This document shows, one piece after another, positions 42,393 to 51,260 of a stretch of DNA of 64,000 bases. The translations under genes and the position numbers were made by a program. Each line of letters begins with the position of its first letter. Positions within the stretch are counted from its first letter, which is position 1. Under the pieces are notes generated by a model. It had not been told where the DNA came from. It made no database searches and saw only the letters and a list, made by a program, of their open reading frames with translations. The DNA comes from Flavobacterium amniphilum (lineage in GTDB: Bacteria; Bacteroidota; Bacteroidia; Flavobacteriales; Flavobacteriaceae): contig NZ_JAMLJL010000011.1 of NCBI RefSeq assembly GCF_023634845.1, positions 62,001 to 126,000 of the forward strand, read 5' to 3'.

Positions 42393-42521
42393 AAAGTTAT
42401 TAAGACTCTAACGTTGTAGTGAAGAAATTCATTTTCCGGATGGAGCATGATTGGAATCAATCATTATATTTACCACAATTATCAAGCATATACTTTTACT
42501 TCGAAAATAAAAATATGTATT

Positions 42522-42568
42522 GATAAGCACAAAACGCTTATCGTAGTATAAACTTTAAATTACGATAA
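42522..42568 (+). promoter_or_regulatory. Three-arm inverted repeat before the sugar transporter gene
   Basis: Arm 1 GATAAGC (42522-42528) pairs with GCTTATC (42536-42542). The same second arm, read as TTATCGTA (42538-42545), pairs perfectly with arm 3 TACGATAA (42561-42568), whose last base is the A of the start codon. The two pairings exclude each other. This could be a double-stranded operator pair or a leader RNA switch that exposes or hides the start codon. The rest of the gap from 42393 holds only weak promoter-like boxes (TATATTTA at 42465-42472, TACTTTTA at 42491-42498). Confidence 0.5.
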
Positions 42569-43926
42569 TGGAAAAGCGTAAATTAGGTTTCTGGGAAATT
42601 TGGAACATGAGTTTCGGTTTCTTGGGAATACAATTCGGATTTGCACTGCAAGGCGGGTTCATGTCAAGGATCTTCCAGACATTGGGTGCAGAACCGCATG
42701 AAATTCCGGGACTGTGGATAGCAGCCCCTCTTACAGGATTGATTGTTCAGCCAATTATTGGTTATCTGAGCGATAATACCTGGTCACCCCGTTTTGGAAG
42801 AAGAAAACCCTATTTTTTAATTGGAGCGATACTGAGTTCTTTTGCGCTCTTTTTTGTTCCGTATTCATCAGCTTTATGGATTGCTGCCGGTTTCTTGTGG
42901 ATTCTTGATGCTTCCATTAATGTCAGTATGGAACCTTTCAGGGCTTTGGTTGCTGATAAGCTTCCCGATTCGCAACGGTCTTATGGGTTTGTATTGCAAA
43001 CACTTATTATCGGTATCGGAACATGGATCGCTTCAAACTTACCTTGGTTAGTGAATAAAATGGGGTTTGAGGATAATTCAGCACCCGGAGTTATTCCCGA
43101 GTATGTAAAAATAGCGTTCGGAATCGGTGCTTTGGTTTTTCTCATCAGTATTCTGTATACTGTTCTGACTACTAAAGAATATCCGCCAAAGGATATCGAA
43201 GCTTTCAAAGCAGAAAAAAGGGATAAAAATTTCTTTGGTGACTTGTTGGCTTCTTTGAAGGAAATGCCTTCCACAATGAAGAAACTGGGAATTATCCAGT
43301 TCTTCAGTTGGTTTGCTTTTTTTACCATGTGGAGTATGGCTACACCGGCTTTGACTGAACATGTGTTTAATTCCCCGGCTCCCAACAAAGAACTTTTTGA
43401 TTTTACAAAACCGGGCCAACAGGAAGTGTTTGATACTGCCAATAAATTATTCCAGACGGCATCTGATAAAGTTGGCTCAGCCATGGGATTGTACGGTTTG
43501 TCTTCTATGGCTTTTGCATTGTTGCTGACATTCTATGCGGCTAAAAGGAGTGTGAACAGAAAGTATATCCATATGTTTTCATTGATTGCCGGTGGAGTTG
43601 GTTTTATTTTAATGGGTTTTATTAAAGACCAAAGCTGGCTCAATGTTTCATTTCTTCTTATAGGTCTTTCATGGGGAAGTATCTTGTCCATGCCTTATGC
43701 CATGCTTTCGAGTTCTGTCAATGAGAACAAAATGGGAATGATGATGGGATTGTTCAATATGTTTATTGTAATTCCGCAAATCATCGCCTCATTGGGAGGA
43801 GTCAATACGTTGTCAAAACTGTTCGGAGATTCAGCAATTGCTCCAATGCTTCTGGCAGGAACCTCACTTGTGTTGGGAGGGTTGTGTAACTTTTTAATTA
43901 CAGAGGAAAAAGCAATAAAAGGATAA
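42568..43926 (+). CDS. MFS sugar transporter (maltose/maltodextrin importer, SLC45/GPH-like)
   Basis: A 452-residue inner-membrane carrier with about 12 helices. It begins FWEIWNMSFGFLGIQFGFAL and carries the loop GYLSDNTWSPRFGRRKPYF between helices 2 and 3, the D-x-x-x-x-R-x-G-R-R-x-P pattern of the sucrose/maltose proton symporter (SLC45/GPH-like) branch. The central loop (about 215-285) is charged. It starts a tight plus-strand series: pgmB follows after 4 bp, then GH65, GH13, GH31 and GH13. It most likely brings maltose or short maltodextrins from the periplasm to the cytoplasmic phosphorylase. Confidence 0.9.
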   Translation: MEKRKLGFWEIWNMSFGFLGIQFGFALQGGFMSRIFQTLGAEPHEIPGLWIAAPLTGLIVQPIIGYLSDNTWSPRFGRRKPYFLIGAILSSFALFFVPYSSALWIAAGFLWILDASINVSMEPFRALVADKLPDSQRSYGFVLQTLIIGIGTWIASNLPWLVNKMGFEDNSAPGVIPEYVKIAFGIGALVFLISILYTVLTTKEYPPKDIEAFKAEKRDKNFFGDLLASLKEMPSTMKKLGIIQFFSWFAFFTMWSMATPALTEHVFNSPAPNKELFDFTKPGQQEVFDTANKLFQTASDKVGSAMGLYGLSSMAFALLLTFYAAKRSVNRKYIHMFSLIAGGVGFILMGFIKDQSWLNVSFLLIGLSWGSILSMPYAMLSSSVNENKMGMMMGLFNMFIVIPQIIASLGGVNTLSKLFGDSAIAPMLLAGTSLVLGGLCNFLITEEKAIKG

Positions 43927-43930
43927 AGTC

Positions 43931-44587
43931 ATGAGTAAAAAAGCATTCATATTCGATTTGGACGGCGTGATCGTCGATACGGCAAAATATCATTTTATGG
44001 CCTGGCAGAAATTGGCGGAGAGTTTAGATATACTTTTTACTCCCGAACACAATGAAGAACTCAAAGGAGTAAGCCGGGTTCGTTCCCTTGAAATCATTTT
44101 AGGATTGGGGCGTGTCGAAGCTTCCGAAGAGGATAAGCAAAAATGGCTGATTCAAAAAAATGAAGATTACCTGTCTTATATTGAAAAGATGGATGAATCG
44201 GAAATCTTGCCAAATGTCAGGGAAACACTCGAATTTATAAGAAGAAATAACCAAGGTGTCGCTTTGGGATCTGCGAGTAAAAATGCACGTCCCATACTTG
44301 AAAAAGTTGGATTACTGCATTTTTTCGACGTGATTGTTGATGGTAACGATGTTACCAATGCTAAGCCTGACCCTGAGGTATTTGTCAGGGCAGCTCAATT
44401 ATTGGGTGTTTCAAACGAAAATGCCATTGTTTTTGAAGATTCGGTTGCCGGTATACAGGCTGCAAATATTGCCAGTATGCTAAGCATCGGAATAGGAGAC
44501 AAAAATGTACTCAAAGAAGCTGAGTACTGTTTCCCGAATTTTCTGTACATGGACAATAGTTTCATCGAAACGCTAATTAAAAATTAA
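43931..44587 (+). CDS. pgmB: Beta-phosphoglucomutase
   Basis: A 218-residue HAD-family mutase converting beta-D-glucose 1-phosphate to glucose 6-phosphate. The nucleophile motif FIFDLDGVIVDTAKYHF (Asp at about 9 and 11) and the cap sequence LKGVSRVRSLEIIL are typical of beta-PGM. GSASKNA is HAD motif II, and KPDPEVFVRAA with VFEDSVAGIQAA are motifs III/IV. It has no signal peptide, so it is cytoplasmic. It directly uses the beta-glucose 1-phosphate made by the following GH65 phosphorylase. It lies 4 bp after the transporter and 61 bp before GH65. Confidence 0.95.
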   Translation: MSKKAFIFDLDGVIVDTAKYHFMAWQKLAESLDILFTPEHNEELKGVSRVRSLEIILGLGRVEASEEDKQKWLIQKNEDYLSYIEKMDESEILPNVRETLEFIRRNNQGVALGSASKNARPILEKVGLLHFFDVIVDGNDVTNAKPDPEVFVRAAQLLGVSNENAIVFEDSVAGIQAANIASMLSIGIGDKNVLKEAEYCFPNFLYMDNSFIETLIKN

Positions 44588-44648
44588 AACAGATTAATGA
44601 TGAATCTGGGAATTTAGGTTTTTCAGATTTTCAAATTTCAAAATAAAA

Positions 44649-46958
44649 ATGAATCAGGATTATATTGTACCAGATAATTGGTCCATCATAGAAGAAGGGT
44701 TTGATGCAGAGAGAGTAAAATCATCTGAAAGTTTGTTCAGTATTGGTAACGGAGCCATGGGGCAGCGTGCCAATTTTGAAGAAGCATATTCAGGGAAAAC
44801 ATTTCAGGGAAGTTACATAGCAGGGGTTTATTATCCCGATAAAACCAAAGTGGGATGGTGGAAAAACGGTTATCCCGAATATTTTGCCAAAGTATTGAAT
44901 GCACCCAACTGGATTGGGATCAATATTGAAATCAATGGGGAAAACCTTGATTTGGCTAAATGTTCCTCAGTAAAAAAATTCCGTCGTGAATTAAACATGC
45001 AGGAAGGAATTTACTACCGCTCGTTTGAGGCTCTACTTCAAAACGGAACAGAAGTTTCGGTAAAGGTAACCCGTTTTCTTTCACTGGATTTGGATGAAAT
45101 GGGTGCGATCAAATATGAAATCACTCCGTTGAATTCAAAAGCAGATATTGTTTTCAAACCATACGTTGATGCAGGTGTGCATAATGAAGATGCCAACTGG
45201 GAAGGAAAATTCTGGGAGCCTCAAAATGTAAAACATTCCGGGAATGAAGCTTTTGTGACTGCACGTACGTTTAAAACGCATTTTACGGCAACGACTTTCA
45301 TGCAAAATGCCTTTTTTGTAGATGGCAATAATCAGAATGCTATTCCGGTAAATGTTGAAGAAACTTCAGATAAAGTAGTTTTTGTATATAAAATTTCGGC
45401 GGGAAAAGGTCAAACTGTAGCCATTCAGAAATATGGTGGTTATACGGTTTCGATGAATCATTCTGTAGAAAGCCTGGTTCAGGCAGCTCAAAATATACTT
45501 GCGAAAGCTAATGCCAACGGATTTGATACTTTAATTGAAAATCAGAAAAATGCCTGGGCAAAAATCTGGGAAATGAGTGACATTACTATTGAAGGAGATG
45601 TTAAAGCCCAACAGGGAATCCGTTTCAATATTTTCCAATTAAACCAAACCTATTTAGGGAAAGATTCGCGATTGAATATCGGTCCGAAAGGATTTACAGG
45701 AGAAAAGTATGGTGGCTCAACTTATTGGGATACTGAAGCCTACTGTATTCCGTTTTATATGGCGACCAAAGACCAGGAAGTAGCCCGTAATTTATTGGCA
45801 TACCGTTACAACCAACTGGACAGGGCGATTGAAAACGCCGGTAAGCTTGGATTCAAAAACGGAGCGGCCCTTTATCCGATGGTTACTATGAACGGTGAAG
45901 AATGCCACAACGAATGGGAAATTACTTTCGAAGAAATACACCGCAACGGAGCCATTGCGTTTGCCATTTACAACTATTATCGTTTTACCGGTGATTACAG
46001 TTACATACCTGAAAAAGGATTGGAAGTGTTAATCGGGATTGCACGTTTCTGGCACCAAAGGGCAAACTTTTCAACGAAGCGCAGCCAATATGTGATTTTG
46101 GGTGTTACAGGACCAAACGAATACGAAAACAACGTCAATAATAACTGGTACACTAATTACATTGCGAAATGGTGTATTCAATATGCTTTGGAACAAATCC
46201 ATCATGTTGAAAAAGAATATCCGGCTGATTATTCCAGAATCATTGATAAAGTAAAACTGACTGCTACCGAAATGGAATCCATGAAAAAAGTAGCGGACAA
46301 TATGTATTTCCCGTATTCAAAAGAGCATAATGTTTACTTGCAGCAGGATGGTTTTCTGGATAAGGAATTAGTAAAAGTATCCGATTTGGATAAAGCCGAA
46401 AGACCGATCAACCAAAAATGGTCTTGGGATCGTATCTTGCGTTCACCTTATATCAAACAGGCTGATACCTTACAAGGGTTTTATTTCTTTGAGGATCATT
46501 TCTCAAAAGAAGAATTGGAGCGTCATTTTGATTTTTATGAGCCGTTTACCGTTCATGAAAGTTCGTTATCGCCTTGTGTACACTCAATTCAGGCTGCTGT
46601 TTTAGGCCGGATGGAACAGGCGTATACTTTTTACCTAAGAACTTCCCGTCTGGATTTGGATGATTACAACAAAGAAGTTCATGAAGGATTGCACATTACA
46701 TCTATGGCAGGAACCTGGATGAGTATAGTGGAAGGTTTCGGTGGAATGCGTGTTAAAAAAGGCGAATTGTATTTTGAACCAAGAATTCCTTCTCAGTGGA
46801 AAGATTATTCGTTTAAAATTAATTTCCGTAACCAGATTCTTAAAGTTTCTGTTTCGCAAAATCAAACCCAATTTTCTTTGGAAGGAAATGCCGCAATTGA
46901 GGTGCATGTTTTCGGAAAAGAAATAGCCGTGCAACCGAACAGTTTAGTAACCGTATAA
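44649..46958 (+). CDS. Maltose phosphorylase (GH65)
   Basis: A 769-residue GH65 enzyme that phosphorolyses maltose to glucose and beta-glucose 1-phosphate. The N-terminal beta-sandwich (about 1-270) starts with SLFSIGNGAMGQRANFEEAY. The (alpha/alpha)6 catalytic domain follows with GSTYWDTEAYCIPFYM and the acid region HNEWEITFEEIHRNGAIAFA, including the general acid Glu. VTGPNEYENNVNNNWYTNY forms the substrate/phosphate pocket. There is no signal peptide, which fits cytoplasmic action after import. The pgmB gene before it strongly supports phosphorylase rather than hydrolase activity. Trehalose or kojibiose phosphorylase is less likely given the starch locus. Confidence 0.93.
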   Translation: MNQDYIVPDNWSIIEEGFDAERVKSSESLFSIGNGAMGQRANFEEAYSGKTFQGSYIAGVYYPDKTKVGWWKNGYPEYFAKVLNAPNWIGINIEINGENLDLAKCSSVKKFRRELNMQEGIYYRSFEALLQNGTEVSVKVTRFLSLDLDEMGAIKYEITPLNSKADIVFKPYVDAGVHNEDANWEGKFWEPQNVKHSGNEAFVTARTFKTHFTATTFMQNAFFVDGNNQNAIPVNVEETSDKVVFVYKISAGKGQTVAIQKYGGYTVSMNHSVESLVQAAQNILAKANANGFDTLIENQKNAWAKIWEMSDITIEGDVKAQQGIRFNIFQLNQTYLGKDSRLNIGPKGFTGEKYGGSTYWDTEAYCIPFYMATKDQEVARNLLAYRYNQLDRAIENAGKLGFKNGAALYPMVTMNGEECHNEWEITFEEIHRNGAIAFAIYNYYRFTGDYSYIPEKGLEVLIGIARFWHQRANFSTKRSQYVILGVTGPNEYENNVNNNWYTNYIAKWCIQYALEQIHHVEKEYPADYSRIIDKVKLTATEMESMKKVADNMYFPYSKEHNVYLQQDGFLDKELVKVSDLDKAERPINQKWSWDRILRSPYIKQADTLQGFYFFEDHFSKEELERHFDFYEPFTVHESSLSPCVHSIQAAVLGRMEQAYTFYLRTSRLDLDDYNKEVHEGLHITSMAGTWMSIVEGFGGMRVKKGELYFEPRIPSQWKDYSFKINFRNQILKVSVSQNQTQFSLEGNAAIEVHVFGKEIAVQPNSLVTV

Positions 46959-46964
46959 TTTTAT

Positions 46965-47001
46965 AACCCTAATGGAGCTTTTTTGCTTTGTTAGGGTTTT
47001 T
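46965..47001 (+). terminator. Intra-operon hairpin between GH65 and GH13
   Basis: AACCCTAA (46965-46972) pairs with TTAGGGTT (46991-46998), with AGC/GCT in the loop, followed by a T-run. It ends 12 bp before the GH13 start codon, so it may attenuate transcription into the hydrolase genes. Confidence 0.7.
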
Positions 47002-47013
47002 ATCTTTCATAAA

Positions 47014-48843
47014 ATGAAACATATATTTTTCTTCCTTTTAATTAGTTTTTCGGCTTTGGCCCAAATAGAAAAGGTCGAACCGCCTTTTTGGTATGAAGGG
47101 ATGACCCATTCAGATCTGCAAATACTATTTTATGGTAAGAATATAGCACAAAATACAGTTTTGGTTTCCAATGGTGTTGTCATTAAATCGGTCCAAAAAA
47201 CCGAAAACCAAAACTACCTTTTCGTGACCATTGATACCAAAAATGTAACAGCGCAGGATTTGGTTTTTACTTTCAAAAACGGGAAAAAATCGTTTACGAA
47301 GAAATATCCGATTAAGAAAAGGAAAACCAATTCAAAGGAAAGAAAAAGCTTTGACAGCTCGGATATGGTTTACCTCATAATGCCGGACCGTTTCGCGAAC
47401 GGAAATCCGAATAATGATTCTACAGTAGATACGCAGGAAAAAGGCGACCGTAAAAATCCGGGAGGAAGACACGGCGGAGATATCGAAGGGATTGTTCAAA
47501 ATCTGGATTATTTGCAAAGTCTGGGAGTAACGGCACTTTGGAGTACACCGCTTTGTGAAGACAATGATAAAGTCTATTCCTATCATACTTACGGGCAATC
47601 GGATGTGTATAAAATTGATTCGCGCTACGGAACCAATGAAGATTATGTACGCCTTTCCGCAGAAATGAAAAAGCGTAACCTGAAATTGATCATGGATTAC
47701 GTAACAAATCATTGGGGTGCCGAACACTGGATGTTTAAGGATTTGCCTTCGTATGATTGGTTTCATCAGTTTCCGGGATTTGCACAAAGCAATTACCGGA
47801 TGACGACACAATTTGATTCCAATGCTTCCGAAAGAGATGCAAAATATTGTATGGATGGATGGTTTGTGCCTTCGATGCCGGATTTGAACCAATCGAATCC
47901 TTTGGTGGTGAATTATTTGGTGCAAAATGCCATTTGGTGGATTGAATATGCCGATTTGGACGGGTTCCGTGTGGATACGTATTCTTATAACGACAAGGAA
48001 GGCATTGCAAAATGGACTAAGGCAATTACTGATGAATATCCGTATTTCAATATTGTAGGTGAAGTATGGATGCACAATCAGGCGCAAATATCCTATTGGC
48101 AAAAAGACAGTCCGATTTCAAAAATACAAAGTTATAATTCGTATCTGCCAAGTGTGATGGATTTTACGTTACATGATGTTTTCGGAAATGTGTTCAATGA
48201 AGACAATGCCAATTGGAGCGATGGTATGATTAAGTTTTATGAAAACTTCACTAATGATTTTCTGTACGCGAATCCAAATAACCTTTTGATTTTTGCTGAG
48301 AATCATGATACCAACCGATTGAACCAGATTTATAAAAATGATTTCAAAAAATATCAGATGACCTTGGCAATTTTAGCAACCATGCGCGGAATACCACAAT
48401 TGTATGCCGGATCTGAAATCGGTATGGCCGGCGATAAAGGAAAAGGTGATGCTGACATCCGTCAGGATTTTCCCGGAGGCTGGAAAGAAGATGCCAATAA
48501 TGCTTTTTCGGCTTCAGGACGAACCGAATTGCAAAAACAATATTTTGATGTTACGGCTAAATTGTTCAACTGGAGAAAAAATAAAGCTGTAATCCACTCC
48601 GGAAAATTGAAACATTACATTCCCGAAAATAATGTCTATGTGTATTTCCGTTACAGCGATACCGAAAATGTGATGGTTGTAATCAATAATAATAAGGAAA
48701 AGCAAATAATAAAGTTGGATCGTTTTAAAGAAAGTATACAATATTATAAATCAGGGAAAGATGTGCTTTCAGGAATGACATATGATGTAACCAAAGAGAT
48801 TACCGTTGATGGGAAATCGGCCTTAATTTTAGAATTGAACTAA
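47014..48843 (+). CDS. Periplasmic GH13 cyclomaltodextrinase/neopullulanase-like enzyme (SusA role)
   Basis: A 609-residue GH13 enzyme. I chose the ATG at 47014, giving a signal peptide (MKHIFFFLLISFSALAQ). An N-terminal cyclomaltodextrinase-type beta domain (about 20-110: PFWYEGMTHSDLQILFYGKN) precedes the barrel. VYLIMPDRFANGNPNND opens the catalytic domain; region I is LIMDYVTNHWGAEH, region II GFRVDTYSYND (nucleophile Asp), region III YFNIVGEVW (acid/base Glu) and region IV FAENHDTNRL. The likely role is cutting imported maltodextrins in the periplasm, like Bacteroides SusA. The next gene begins 2 bp after the stop. Confidence 0.93.
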   Translation: MKHIFFFLLISFSALAQIEKVEPPFWYEGMTHSDLQILFYGKNIAQNTVLVSNGVVIKSVQKTENQNYLFVTIDTKNVTAQDLVFTFKNGKKSFTKKYPIKKRKTNSKERKSFDSSDMVYLIMPDRFANGNPNNDSTVDTQEKGDRKNPGGRHGGDIEGIVQNLDYLQSLGVTALWSTPLCEDNDKVYSYHTYGQSDVYKIDSRYGTNEDYVRLSAEMKKRNLKLIMDYVTNHWGAEHWMFKDLPSYDWFHQFPGFAQSNYRMTTQFDSNASERDAKYCMDGWFVPSMPDLNQSNPLVVNYLVQNAIWWIEYADLDGFRVDTYSYNDKEGIAKWTKAITDEYPYFNIVGEVWMHNQAQISYWQKDSPISKIQSYNSYLPSVMDFTLHDVFGNVFNEDNANWSDGMIKFYENFTNDFLYANPNNLLIFAENHDTNRLNQIYKNDFKKYQMTLAILATMRGIPQLYAGSEIGMAGDKGKGDADIRQDFPGGWKEDANNAFSASGRTELQKQYFDVTAKLFNWRKNKAVIHSGKLKHYIPENNVYVYFRYSDTENVMVVINNNKEKQIIKLDRFKESIQYYKSGKDVLSGMTYDVTKEITVDGKSALILELN

Positions 48844-48845
48844 AC

Positions 48846-51260
48846 ATGAAGAAGTTTTTAATCGTATTATTCATTTCGGCTTTTTCTTTTGCCCAAAACC
48901 CGGAACGGAAATACCTTTCGCATAAATCCACGCCAAACGGTTTGGAAGTTTCAGTTTCAGACGGGACTTATTTTATTCATTTCAAAAATGATTTCATCTG
49001 TGAAACTTCTTTTGTTCCAAAAGGTGAAAGTTTTAAACCGGAATCGCATTCGGTGGTTTTGGATAAAAAAATTGGTCACAGTCAGACAAAATCGGAGGAT
49101 TTTCTGCAACTGAACAGTAAGACAGTTTCTGTCAGAATTAATTATAAACCCTTTCAAATTTCGTATTACCATAACGGCAAGTTGATTACTTCCGAAAAAG
49201 CAGGTTATTTCAAAAGGAAACACCTGCCGATGGATTTGGTGAAAGATAATATCAAAGCCGATTCTACTGAAGTGATCCAATTCAATCTTGCATCTGATGA
49301 GGTTTTATACGGAGGCGGAGCGCGTGTGTTGGGAATGAACCGGCGCGGGAATAAATTACCCTTGTACAACCGTGCCCACTATGGTTATGAAACACGTTCT
49401 GAACTGATGAACTTCACGTTACCGATTGTGATTTCGTCTAAAAAATACCTGATTCATTTTGACAATGCTCCGGTTGGTTATCTGGATTTAGACAGTCAGC
49501 AGAACAATACACTGGAATATGAAACCATTTCAGGAAGAAAAACCTACCAGATTATAATTGATGATTCCTGGGAAGATTTGATTTCGAATTATACAAAATT
49601 AACCGGAAGACAACCGATGCCGCCGCGTTGGGTATTGGGTAATTTTGCCTCCCGTTTTGGTTATCATTCGGAAGCGGAAGCCCGTAAAACCATTGCGGAA
49701 TTTCAGAAAGAAAAAATACCGGTGGATGCCATCATTCTGGATTTGTACTGGTTCGGAAAAGATATTCAGGGAACGATGGGTAATCTGGAAGTCTTCCGGG
49801 ATAGTTTTCCGGATTTTGAGAAAATGGTAGCCGATTTCAATACAATGGGAATCAAAACCATTCCGATTACCGAACCGTTTATTTTAACGACTTCATCCAA
49901 ATGGAACGAAGCAGCCGATAAAAAAGTATTGGTTACAAAATCTGACGGAACTCCGGCAACCTGGGATTTTTATTTCGGGAATACAGGTTTAGTTGATGTT
50001 TTCAAACCGGAAGGAAAATCATGGTTCTGGAATATTTATAAAGATTTGGCCAATAAAGGAGCGGCAGGTGTTTGGGGCGATCTTGGTGAACCCGAAGTGT
50101 TTCCGTCATTTGCTAATACCGTGGCCGGAACTGCTGATGAAGTGCATAACTTGTACGGTAATCATTGGGCGAAAATGATTTTTGAAGGCTATCAGAAAGA
50201 TTTTCCAAATCAACGGCCTTTTATCTTAATGCGTGCCGGAACTTCAGGTTCACAACGGTACGGCATGATTCCGTGGAGCGGTGATGTGAACCGTACCTGG
50301 GGTGGTTTGTCCGGTCAGACCGAAATTGCATTGCAAATGGGGATGCAGGGTTTTGGCTATATGCATTCGGATCTGGGTGGATTTGCCGGAGCTAATCTTG
50401 ACGATGAGTTGTATATCCGTTGGTTGCAATATGGTGTTTTCAATCCGGTATTCCGTCCACATGCACAGGAAGAAGTGCCTTCCGAGCCGGTTTTCAGAAG
50501 TGAAAAAGCAAAAGTTTTGGCTAAAAAAGCGATTGAATTGCGTTATATGTTACTGCCGTATAATTACAATCTGGCTTTTCAGAATCATAAAAAAGGAGTT
50601 CCCCTAATGCGTCCTTTGTTTTTTGAAGAAGATGAAAATCCTAATTTACTAACACAATCGGATTCCTACTTGTGGGGTGAGGATTTTTTGGTGCACCCCA
50701 TTAAAGAAAAAGGGCAACAGACGGCTGAGGTGTATTTTCCTAAAACTGCCAACTGGTATGATTTTTATACGCATGAGAAATATGATGGCGGAACTATAAA
50801 ATCGGTAGATGTATCTGAAGAAAGTATTCCGGTTTTTGTCCGTGGCGGAAGCTTTATCCCGATGGCTTATGTTTCCCAAAATACGGAAGGTTACAATCAA
50901 AATGAGTTAACGGTTCATTATTATCATGATGCTTCGGTCAAAGAAAGTGAAAGGGAATTTTATTTCGATGACGGTAAAACCCCGGAGGCTTATGAAAAAG
51001 GAATGTACGAGATGTTGGAGTTTGAATCTAATTCTGAAGGTAAAACCTTGGAGTTGGAAATTGAATGTGAATTGGGTGAAAAGTATAAATCAGCTGATAA
51101 AACCATCACACTTCTGCTTCATAATATAGCTGCCAAACCAAAATCGGTTAAATCAATTAACGGAGAAATTAAAACCTCTTATACAGATTCAGCAAAAGTG
51201 CTGGAGATTAAATGTAAAGTAAAACCAAATCAGGAAACCAAAATTAAAATCAAACTATAA
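48846..51260 (+). CDS. GH31 alpha-glucosidase
   Basis: An 804-residue exported GH31 enzyme releasing glucose from the non-reducing ends of maltodextrins. The signal peptide is MKKFLIVLFISAFSFAQ. An N-terminal beta-sandwich (about 25-235) is followed by the barrel with PRWVLGNFASRFGYHSEAE, then VDAIILDLYWFGKDIQG. GVWGDLGEPEVFPS contains the nucleophile Asp and IPWSGDVNRTWGGL contains the acid/base Asp. PVFRPHAQEE and YLWGEDFLVHPI complete the family pattern. It is probably periplasmic and complements the GH13 enzymes (in Bacteroides the comparable SusB is GH97). It overlaps the following GH13 gene as TAATG. Confidence 0.93.
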   Translation: MKKFLIVLFISAFSFAQNPERKYLSHKSTPNGLEVSVSDGTYFIHFKNDFICETSFVPKGESFKPESHSVVLDKKIGHSQTKSEDFLQLNSKTVSVRINYKPFQISYYHNGKLITSEKAGYFKRKHLPMDLVKDNIKADSTEVIQFNLASDEVLYGGGARVLGMNRRGNKLPLYNRAHYGYETRSELMNFTLPIVISSKKYLIHFDNAPVGYLDLDSQQNNTLEYETISGRKTYQIIIDDSWEDLISNYTKLTGRQPMPPRWVLGNFASRFGYHSEAEARKTIAEFQKEKIPVDAIILDLYWFGKDIQGTMGNLEVFRDSFPDFEKMVADFNTMGIKTIPITEPFILTTSSKWNEAADKKVLVTKSDGTPATWDFYFGNTGLVDVFKPEGKSWFWNIYKDLANKGAAGVWGDLGEPEVFPSFANTVAGTADEVHNLYGNHWAKMIFEGYQKDFPNQRPFILMRAGTSGSQRYGMIPWSGDVNRTWGGLSGQTEIALQMGMQGFGYMHSDLGGFAGANLDDELYIRWLQYGVFNPVFRPHAQEEVPSEPVFRSEKAKVLAKKAIELRYMLLPYNYNLAFQNHKKGVPLMRPLFFEEDENPNLLTQSDSYLWGEDFLVHPIKEKGQQTAEVYFPKTANWYDFYTHEKYDGGTIKSVDVSEESIPVFVRGGSFIPMAYVSQNTEGYNQNELTVHYYHDASVKESEREFYFDDGKTPEAYEKGMYEMLEFESNSEGKTLELEIECELGEKYKSADKTITLLLHNIAAKPKSVKSINGEIKTSYTDSAKVLEIKCKVKPNQETKIKIKL

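Noticed and set aside
47332-48102. 256-codon minus-strand frame inside the GH13 gene
   Set aside because: It is antisense to the catalytic domain of a clear GH13 enzyme and its His/Ile-rich product resembles nothing.
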